21,135 nucleotides of DNA. It comes from JAFGRR01 sp964499235. GTDB lineage: Bacteria > Planctomycetota > Phycisphaerae > UBA1845 > Fen-1342. The position numbers were made by a program, and so were the translations under genes. Below, one piece after another: positions 15,905 through 21,135 of the stretch (position 1 is its first letter; each line of letters begins with the position of its first letter). The stretch covers positions 1 to 21,135 of the forward strand of contig CAZCKC010000055.1 in the NCBI GenBank assembly GCA_964499235.1, written 5' to 3'. The notes beneath the pieces are model-generated. The model saw only the letters and a program-made list of their open reading frames with translations, ran no database searches and was not told the DNA's origin.

Positions 15905-17275
15905 TCACGTGGCGGCCGCGCGGGCCACCTCCGCCTGATAGTCGGCCAGCGCCGCGCTGACCTCGACCGGGTAGCGGGGCGTCGCCGGCGCGATCGCCCG
16001 CACGTGCGCCGGCAACCGGCCGATCTCAGCCTGCGCGTATTCCCGAATTGCTTCCAGGTGGTCTTCTGCGTGGGCGGTCCGTCGCCCGCCACTCATCATC
16101 GCCTTCAGCAGCGGCCGCCCGGGCTGCGATTCCTCGCGTCGGGCAATTACGTCACGCACATCGGTGTCCCCGTCGCTGATGCGGAAGACCTGCTTGGGTC
16201 CCGGCAGCACCGGCTTGCCGGTCGAGAGCTTGAGCCGCCCCTTGCCGGCGTAATGGCTGAGCTTGTACGCCAGGTCGAGCGCGGGGGCGTCCTCGGACAC
16301 GCCCAGGCTCGTCCCGACGCCGAACCCATCGATCGGCGCGCCGCTCTTGATCAGGTTCGCGATCTTCTCTTCGTCGAGCCCGCCGCTCGCGAAGATCTCC
16401 ACCTGCTGCAAGCCCGCCTCGTCCAGCAGCTGCCGACTCTCCTTGGCCAGTGTCTCGAGATCGCCGGAGTCCAGCCGCACCGCCCGCACGTTGAAGTCCG
16501 TGCCGAGCTCGCGCGCCAGCGCGATCACGTTCCGCACTCCGCCGAGCGTGTCGTAGGTGTCGACCAGCAGCACCGTCTGCGGATAGAGCCGCACGAAGTC
16601 GCGGAACGCCGCCAGCTCGTCGTCGTGCGCCTGGACGAAGCTGTGCGCCATCGTCCCCGTCACCGGGATCCCGTAACGCTGCCCCGCCAGCACGTTCGAG
16701 CTAGCCGCACAACCGGCCAAATAGCTCGCCCGGGCCGCCTGCATCGCGGCATCAAAGCCGTGCGTCCGCCGCGGCGAGAAGTCGACCACCGCCCGCCCGT
16801 CGGCCGCCGCCGCCAACCGCTGGGCCTTCGACGCCAGCACGGTCTGGACGTGCACCTGGTTCATCACGAATGTCTCGATGAGCTGCGCCTGCGGCAGCGG
16901 CGCGGTCACCTCCAGCATCGGCTCGTTCGCGAACACCGGCGTGCCCTCCGGCACGGCGTGCACCGACCCGGTGAACCGAAAGTCCCGCAGCCAACTCAAA
17001 AACTGATCGGAGAATTGCTCGAGCGTCGCCAGGTACTGCAGCGCCGCCGCGTCAAACCGCACCCGCTCGAGGTAATCCAGCACCGTCGCCAGGCCCGCCG
17101 CGACCAGGAAGTTCCGCCCCGGTGGCAGCTCGCGCACGAACAACGTGAACGTCGCCTCGGCGCGCATGTCCGTGGCAACATACGCCTGCAGCATCGTCAG
17201 CTCGTACAAGTCGGTGAATAATCCATGCCCGCCGTCGGGGGCGGCCGGCACTCCTCGCGCTGACCCGGGAACCAT
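15905..17275 (-). CDS. pncB: Nicotinate phosphoribosyltransferase
   Basis: A 456-residue cytosolic enzyme that makes nicotinate mononucleotide from nicotinate and PRPP with ATP. Family motifs: LFTDLYELTMLQAY (19-32), FSPRRTHG (166-173), TGTMAHSFV (206-214) with H211 the histidine that is phosphorylated, LVDTYDTLGG (237-246), VRLDSGDL (266-273), IFASGGLDE (294-302) and DGFGVGT (316-322, the phosphate-binding loop). The ATG at 17275 is preferred over the adjacent GTG at 17278, because GGAG lies five bases before the ATG. Together with pncA it recycles nicotinamide into NAD. Confidence 0.95.
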   Translation of the reverse strand: MVPGSARGVPAAPDGGHGLFTDLYELTMLQAYVATDMRAEATFTLFVRELPPGRNFLVAAGLATVLDYLERVRFDAAALQYLATLEQFSDQFLSWLRDFRFTGSVHAVPEGTPVFANEPMLEVTAPLPQAQLIETFVMNQVHVQTVLASKAQRLAAAADGRAVVDFSPRRTHGFDAAMQAARASYLAGCAASSNVLAGQRYGIPVTGTMAHSFVQAHDDELAAFRDFVRLYPQTVLLVDTYDTLGGVRNVIALARELGTDFNVRAVRLDSGDLETLAKESRQLLDEAGLQQVEIFASGGLDEEKIANLIKSGAPIDGFGVGTSLGVSEDAPALDLAYKLSHYAGKGRLKLSTGKPVLPGPKQVFRISDGDTDVRDVIARREESQPGRPLLKAMMSGGRRTAHAEDHLEAIREYAQAEIGRLPAHVRAIAPATPRYPVEVSAALADYQAEVARAAAT

Positions 17276-17357
17276 CACGACTCCGCTGGAAGTGCTGCGA
17301 ATGGGGCGCCACCCGCCGCGCTCGCCGCCGGCGACACCGTGCGTTTTCCGTTAGGTG

Positions 17358-17363
17358 AGTATA
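17358..17363 (-). promoter_or_regulatory. Candidate -10 box of the pncB-pncA operon
   Basis: The minus strand reads TATACT, five of six matches to the -10 consensus, about 82 bases before the pncB ATG. No convincing -35 element was seen upstream. Confidence 0.35.
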
Positions 17364-17472
17364 GCCCCCGCCCGACGAACGCCCGCGCCCAAGCGGCATC
17401 GCCCGCGCCCGTTGGGCCTCGACACCCCAGCGGCCGGCCTGAACAACCCGTCAGCCGCTCCCCGCGTTAGCG

Positions 17473-17925
17473 TTAATAGTCGAGCGTCAGGATCCGCCCC
17501 TCCGTGAAGCCGAAGAACGCCGCCTTCTCGGCCACCTGGATCTCCGCCCGCAGGTCTTCCGGCCCGCGGCGCACCGCCTCAAGGCACCCCGGACACGCGT
17601 ACATCGAAACGCCCTTCGCAGCCAGGTCCGTCAGCAGCGTGTGCACCGACCCGAACGGCGCCAGCGCGAAGTCCTCCGTGTCGTTGAGCACCACGCTGAT
17701 CCCGTCGACGTCGAAGTAGACGAGCACGTCGCGATCATCCGCCATGATCTGGGCCATCCGCAACCCCATCAGCACCGCGTGCGGTTCGGTCGGGCCCGAT
17801 TTGATATGAATGAAAACGCCGTCGCGTGGTTGGGCCGGTTGCGCCTGCGGTTCGCCCGTCGTCGCACAACCCGCCAGCACCATCAAGGCCGCGCTGATCC
17901 CCAACACCAATTGCCGCGTCACCAT
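17473..17925 (-). CDS. DsrE-like lipoprotein
   Basis: A 150-residue putative lipoprotein: a hydrophobic leader ending in the lipobox VLAGC (C20). Residues 36-150 match the DsrE/DsrF sulfur-relay fold: GVFIHIKSGPTEPHAVLMGLRMA (36-58), DRDVLVYFDVDG (64-75), a middle helix, then GVSMYACPGCLEA (105-117), with C111 and C114 in the position of the DsrE-family active cysteine. Outer or periplasmic DsrE-like proteins are poorly characterised; thiol or sulfane-sulfur handling, or thiol redox, is the natural guess. The ATG at 17925 has AAAGGAG about eight bases upstream. The nearest gene upstream on the strand is the Tyr-rich lipoprotein, 131 bp away. Confidence 0.8.
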   Translation of the reverse strand: MVTRQLVLGISAALMVLAGCATTGEPQAQPAQPRDGVFIHIKSGPTEPHAVLMGLRMAQIMADDRDVLVYFDVDGISVVLNDTEDFALAPFGSVHTLLTDLAAKGVSMYACPGCLEAVRRGPEDLRAEIQVAEKAAFFGFTEGRILTLDY

Positions 17926-17961
17926 CGCCAGCTCCTTTGCTCGAGACGCTTCGAAGGCGAC

Positions 17962-17990
17962 AGCATCAGCCGCGACCGCGGCGTTGTCAA
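17962..17990 (-). promoter_or_regulatory. Possible promoter of the DsrE-like gene
   Basis: The minus strand has a perfect TTGACA (17985-17990) and, after exactly 17 bp, GATGCT (17962-17967), a weak -10 (three of six). It lies 37 bases before the ATG, in the gap upstream of the gene. Confidence 0.4.
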
Positions 17991-18056
17991 CGCGGCCTGG
18001 TAACCGATATCAGCGATGCAAATACTCCGGTCTTCGCGGGCACGCCGACCGCCTGC

Positions 18057-18419
18057 TCACCAGTCGAACCAGCCGTCAAAAAACCACGAATCCTCTTCGT
18101 AGTAGTAGTCATCCTCGTAGTAGTAGTAATCGTCCTCGTAGTAGTCGTCGTAGTACCCGCAGTCCCAGCAATCGTCCTCGATGAACAGGTCCAGCAGGAA
18201 CGACTCCTCGTAGTAGCCGTCCGCCCGGTAGTAATCGTCGTAGTACCGGTCCTCGTAGTAGTACTCGTCGTAGTAGTACCCGCGGTCCCGCCCGTCCCGC
18301 CGGTCGATGTCGACGTCCACCTCGACGTCCTCGATCAGCTCCTCGAGTTCCTCGATGCCGCCACAGCCGGCCACCGTCAGCCCGCCCGCCATCGTCAGAA
18401 TGATCAGCACCGTGCGCAT
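18057..18419 (-). CDS. Small Tyr/Asp/Glu-rich lipoprotein, function unknown
   Basis: A 120-residue protein of no recognised family. The leader MRTVLIILTMAGGLTVAGC ends in a lipobox (C19). Residues 21-39 are acidic (EELEELIEDVEVDVDID); residues 48-107 are runs of two to four Tyr separated by Asp/Glu pairs, interrupted once by FLLDLFI (74-80) and a C84-W-D-C87 pair. In total 23 Tyr and 39 Asp/Glu occur in 120 residues, and the C-terminus is aromatic (SWFFDGWFDW). The start at 18419 is fixed by GAGG six bases upstream and by the signal peptide; the longer frame to 18518 adds a leader without a signal. Possible roles, all guesses, are metal or Ca binding, surface adhesion or cross-linking via Tyr. 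All visible Tyr codons are TAC. Confidence 0.7.
   Translation of the reverse strand: MRTVLIILTMAGGLTVAGCGGIEELEELIEDVEVDVDIDRRDGRDRGYYYDEYYYEDRYYDDYYRADGYYEESFLLDLFIEDDCWDCGYYDDYYEDDYYYYEDDYYYEEDSWFFDGWFDW
18099..18278 (-). repeat. Low-complexity TAC/GAC/GAG codon repeat in the Tyr-rich gene
   Basis: On the top strand this stretch is built from short GTAGTA runs separated by TC-rich codons (for example CTCGTAGTAGTAGT). It encodes the YYD/YYE repeats. The phase is kept throughout and the amino acid series stays Tyr plus acidic, so it is a coding repeat rather than a random microsatellite. Such tracts can change length by slippage. Confidence 0.75.
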
Positions 18420-18578
18420 CGTGCACCTCGCTCGCCACGCGGCCGATCTGCGCCGCTTCACGACTCGCTCGCCGGCCCCCGCCGCTCGGGCAGCCGACCC
18501 CATGCAGACCAGACACACCCGCCCGCCCTGGGGTTAGCCCCGCCGCCGCGAAATGCCCGCCAGAGGTGTAATAGGAGC

Positions 18579-19949
18579 TCAATCGGCCGCCGGATGGCCC
18601 TGGGCCTGCCGCGTCCGGGCCGCGTCCAGGTCATCCACCGTCGCCACCGTCCGCCCTGTCCGCTTCGCGAGGTACATCGCCTCGTCCGCCAACCGGAGCA
18701 ACGCCTCCGGCGACTGCGGATGGTGCCGCTGGTAGGAAGCAATGCCGGCCGCGAAGCCCGCCGCCGGCTCGGTCTTCTCGAACGTCCGAATCTTCTGACC
18801 GAACATCGCCGCCAGCCGCTCAAACGCCGCGGCCGCGTCATCCGGCCGCGTCCCCGGCAGCACAACCACAAACTCGTCGCCGCCGAACCGCACGGCCAGA
18901 TCCGTCGCTTTCCGCGTCGACGCCCGGATCAGCTCGCCGACGAAGCTCAGCAGCGCGTCCCCCGCCTGGTGCCCGAGCGTGTCGTTAAACACCTTGAAGT
19001 GGTTGATGTCGATCAGGACCACCGTCAGCTCGGTGTCCTCGGCCTGCGCCTGCGCGAACAGGTGCGGCAGCTCCCGCTGCAGCGCCCGCCGGTTCCGCAG
19101 CCGCGTGAGCTGGTCCGTGTCCGCCTGCTGCTCCGCCTTCGACAGCGCCGACTCGACCGTCCGGGTCTTGTTCTGCAACTCTGCTTCGAACGCATTCCGG
19201 AGGTACGTCGCCTCGACCCGCCATTGCTTCAGCTCGCGCTGCGTTTGCTCGGCCTGCGTCACGAGCCCGGCCAGCTCCTCCGGCGGCACCCCCGTCGCCG
19301 TCGCCAGCGTCGCGTCCGCGTGCGCTCGCGCGGCCACTGCCACGACCTCGCGCACCGGCCCCAGGATTGCCCGCCGAAAGAACACGAAGCACCCCATCAC
19401 CGCCGCCAGCGCCAGCCCGATCGCCAGCATCAGCGATTGCTGCGTCCATGCCGGCAGCCGATCCTTGAGATCAAATACCGCCGCCAGCAGCCGTCCGTCG
19501 TCGCCAGGTACCGTCAGCAGGAAGTACCGATCCGACGCGGTCGCGCCAAGGTACAGCGGCCGCAACCCCCGCCCCGGATCATCAAAATCGATCTGCTGCC
19601 GGATGGCCGCGCTCGGCAGCGACGTCCGCCGCCGGAACTCAAAGCCCGCCCCGTTGCGGTCGAAAACCTGCGCCCAGTGCAGCCGGGCGTTCTCGTTCGC
19701 GAGCTTGACCACCCAGTCGTCGTGCCGCGCGCCGACCTGCGGGTCGGCCGCCAGGAACTCACTTAGCGCCACCGCGAGCAACGCCTCGCTGCTGGCCACT
19801 TGCCGCGCCGCCGTCCGGCGATTGAGCGTGTGGAACAGCCACGCCGTCGGCAACGCCACGCCCAGCGCGGTCATCACCACCAGCAACGCGCCCCGCGCCC
19901 GCAGGCTGGCCGGCAGCCAGCCCGCTCGCTTGATTCGGTCGGCAGACAT
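18579..19949 (-). CDS. Membrane-bound diguanylate cyclase (GGDEF) with periplasmic sensor
   Basis: A 456-residue protein with TM1 at about 21-40, a periplasmic segment (41-168) of unrecognised fold, TM2 at about 172-191, a HAMP-like and coiled-coil linker (195-275) and a GGDEF domain (276-440). It makes cyclic di-GMP from two GTP. The active loop RFGGDEF (354-360) is intact, and DINHFKVFND (314-323) with LGHQAGD (325-331) are the usual GGDEF motifs. The inhibitory I-site, normally RxxD, reads KATD (347-350), so product inhibition may be weakened. No EAL domain is present. It lies 51 bp after scpB on the same strand; no good ribosome binding site was seen. The sensed signal is unknown. Confidence 0.9.
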   Translation of the reverse strand: MSADRIKRAGWLPASLRARGALLVVMTALGVALPTAWLFHTLNRRTAARQVASSEALLAVALSEFLAADPQVGARHDDWVVKLANENARLHWAQVFDRNGAGFEFRRRTSLPSAAIRQQIDFDDPGRGLRPLYLGATASDRYFLLTVPGDDGRLLAAVFDLKDRLPAWTQQSLMLAIGLALAAVMGCFVFFRRAILGPVREVVAVAARAHADATLATATGVPPEELAGLVTQAEQTQRELKQWRVEATYLRNAFEAELQNKTRTVESALSKAEQQADTDQLTRLRNRRALQRELPHLFAQAQAEDTELTVVLIDINHFKVFNDTLGHQAGDALLSFVGELIRASTRKATDLAVRFGGDEFVVVLPGTRPDDAAAAFERLAAMFGQKIRTFEKTEPAAGFAAGIASYQRHHPQSPEALLRLADEAMYLAKRTGRTVATVDDLDAARTRQAQGHPAAD

Positions 19950-20000
19950 TTGCCGTGGTATCGGCCGCCGGGAAGGATTTCGTGAGTGGCTTGCTGCGGA

Positions 20001-20732
20001 TCAGGCGCTGGCGGCCCGCCGCGCCTCGTCAGCCGGGGGCGCCTCGTCACCATCCCCCGAACTCTCGGACGCTTTCAGGCTCAGCGCCTCCAGCGGCGGC
20101 AGATCATCCAGGCTCGCAAGTCCGAAAACATCGAGGAACTTCTTCGTCGTGCCGTACAGCATCGGCCGCCCGACGAGCTCGGCCCGCCCGACGAGCTTCA
20201 CCAACCCCATCTCCCGGAGCCGGTTCAGCGCCTCGCTCGACGAGACCCCGCGGATCGCGTCGATCTCGGCCCGGATGATCGGCTGCTTGTAGGCCACGAT
20301 CGAGAGCGTCTCGAGCGCCGCCCCGCTCAACCGGGTCTGCTGCCGCTGCTTGTTCAGCTTCACCAGCCACGTGCGAAACACCGGCGTCGTCAGCATCCGG
20401 AAGCCGCCCGCGACCTCCTCAATCCGAAACGACAGCCCGGCGGCCGCGTACTTCTCGTTCAGCGCCTTGATATGCTTGCGGATCTGGGTCGGCGTGCCCG
20501 CCCCGACCAGCTCCGCCAGCCGGCCCGCACTCAACGGCCCGTCGCTCGCGAAGAGCAACGCCTCCACCACCTGCACCGGCTCAACCTCGCCCGGCGACAC
20601 CGGGGCCTCTCCGTCGGCCGCCAGCTGCGGCGCGGGCGGCGGCGTGTCGTGGGGCGCGGATTCGGGCGGGGTCATCGGGGACGCGGCAGTATCCATGACC
20701 GGGCATTCCGTTGCCGTCGTGTGGTCGTCCAT
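20001..20732 (-). CDS. scpB: Segregation and condensation protein B
   Basis: A 243-residue protein. ScpB with ScpA (kleisin) and Smc forms the bacterial condensin. Two winged-helix domains are visible, about 52-115 (VVEALLFASDGPLS, LNEKY, VAGGFRM) and 135-197, with LETLSIVAYKQPIIRAEIDA (141-160) and GRPMLYGTTKKFLDVFGL (188-205), the ScpB signature. The first 50 residues are a Pro/Ala/acidic extension and the last 25 are acidic and Ala-rich. The ATG at 20732 has AAGGA (top 20740-20744) seven bases upstream; the longer frame to 20894 adds non-homologous sequence. No scpA lies next to it. The gene is divergent from the isochorismatase gene. Confidence 0.92.
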   Translation of the reverse strand: MDDHTTATECPVMDTAASPMTPPESAPHDTPPPAPQLAADGEAPVSPGEVEPVQVVEALLFASDGPLSAGRLAELVGAGTPTQIRKHIKALNEKYAAAGLSFRIEEVAGGFRMLTTPVFRTWLVKLNKQRQQTRLSGAALETLSIVAYKQPIIRAEIDAIRGVSSSEALNRLREMGLVKLVGRAELVGRPMLYGTTKKFLDVFGLASLDDLPPLEALSLKASESSGDGDEAPPADEARRAASA

Positions 20733-20741
20733 GACGCAGTC

Positions 20742-20769
20742 CTTATACTCTGTTCGCGGCCTTAGTCTA
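20742..20769 (-). promoter_or_regulatory. Possible scpB promoter overlapping its ribosome binding site
   Basis: The minus strand has TAGACT (20764-20769), a 16 bp spacer and TATAAG (20742-20747), four and five of six consensus matches. The -10 overlaps the AAGGA Shine-Dalgarno, and transcription from it would begin almost at the ATG, giving a nearly leaderless mRNA. Confidence 0.3.
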
Positions 20770-20812
20770 CCGCCAGCCCGACACTCCGTCCAGCATAACC
20801 CTGGATGCTGCG

Positions 20813-20826
20813 GACCGGGCCCGGTC
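20813..20826. repeat. 14 bp perfect palindrome between divergent scpB and isochorismatase genes
   Basis: GACCGGGCCCGGTC reads the same on both strands and sits midway between the two divergent starts, where an operator would be expected. It may also be a chance GC-rich palindrome. Confidence 0.3.
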
Positions 20827-20886
20827 GCACCACAATATCTTGAAGTGCTGCCGCAATGCAACGCTACATCGTTGAAAGGCCCGCTG

Positions 20887-21135
20887 ATGGCCAAGCCCCC
20901 TCAACTCGACCTCCCGCACGCCCAGCTGCTCGTCGTCGATCTCCAGGAAAAGCTCCTGCCCCGGATCGTCGAGCACGAGCGCCTGACCAGACAGATCGTC
21001 AAGCTCCTGAAGGCCGCCACCACCCTCGACCTCGACGTCACCGTGACCGAGCAATACCCCGACGGCCTCGGCCGCACCGTCCCGCCGATCGAGGAGCTCT
21101 GCGGCCAGGTCGCGCATTTTGAGAAGACCGTGTTC
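20887..21135 (+). CDS. Isochorismatase-fold hydrolase, 5' part (runs off window)
   Basis: The first 83 codons are open to the window end. LLVVDLQEKLLP (14-25) gives catalytic D18, TEQYPDGLGRTVP (54-66) is typical of the ISOC1/2-like isochorismatase-domain proteins, and FEKT (78-81) gives the catalytic K80. The catalytic Cys would lie beyond the window. The metal-binding DWH motif of nicotinamidase is absent, so this is not a second PncA; the substrate is unknown. GAAAGG about seven bases before the ATG supports the start. Confidence 0.85.
   Translation, partial: MAKPPQLDLPHAQLLVVDLQEKLLPRIVEHERLTRQIVKLLKAATTLDLDVTVTEQYPDGLGRTVPPIEELCGQVAHFEKTVF

Noticed and set aside
18099..18278. CRISPR or microsatellite interpretation of the GTAGTA repeats
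   Set aside because: No direct repeats with unique spacers; the triplet phase is kept and codes for Tyr/acidic residues in a gene with a good ribosome binding site.
18530..18541. GGGGTTAGCCCC as a terminator
   Set aside because: Only a four-bp stem without U-tract; insufficient to call.
17937..19766. Plus-strand 609-codon frame with a Val-rich stretch
   Set aside because: The Val run is the antisense of the Tyr codon repeat, and the rest is antisense to the GGDEF gene.
20840..20870. TTGAAG...TACATC as the promoter of the right-edge hydrolase
   Set aside because: The spacing is 19 bp and the -10 matches only three of six bases.

Overview
This is a GC-rich, densely coded bacterial window with about 17 genes. 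The style suggests Planctomycetota, probably a Phycisphaerae-like lineage. The main clue is the C-terminal paired Ca-binding (dockerin/EF-hand-like) module on the GH18 protein, a type common in planctomycete secreted proteins. The number of lipoproteins and the very high GC with long antisense shadow frames fit. This assignment is an inference, with no 16S or marker gene to confirm it.

Layout. (1) 1-112, minus: start of a pirin-type C-terminal cupin, cut by the window edge, behind a perfect Shine-Dalgarno. (2) 303-5601, plus: a sodium:solute symporter followed by a compact three-gene cassette of stand-alone C39-like cysteine peptidase, RLAN/RimK-type ATP-grasp ligase and GCS2-type carboxylate-amine ligase. 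This looks like a pathway that makes and trims a small peptide or amide metabolite, and it is the best candidate here for a poorly described system. (3) 5609-6961, minus: secreted GH18 protein with a dockerin-like tail. (4) 6962-7723: the only long gene-free stretch, with two strong palindromes. (5) 7724-12219, plus: operon of a LeuA/homocitrate-synthase-like enzyme lacking the regulatory domain, an NAD-dependent epimerase and a GT-C type membrane glycosyltransferase. (6) 12248-15164, minus: two overlapping lipoprotein genes, an alkaline-phosphatase-superfamily protein and an alpha/beta hydrolase with a Cys at the nucleophile elbow. (7) 15304-17275, minus: pncB-pncA, the nicotinamide salvage route to NaMN. 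(8) 17473-18419, minus: a DsrE-like lipoprotein and a striking Tyr/Asp/Glu-rich small lipoprotein. (9) 18579-20732, minus: scpB, then a membrane diguanylate cyclase. (10) 20887 to the end, plus: start of a second isochorismatase-fold hydrolase.

The strongest leads are the peptidase/ATP-grasp/GCS2 cassette and the Tyr-rich acidic lipoprotein. No tRNA, rRNA, CRISPR array, insertion sequence or prophage gene was recognised. All calls come from reading sequence and remembered family motifs; no database search was run.
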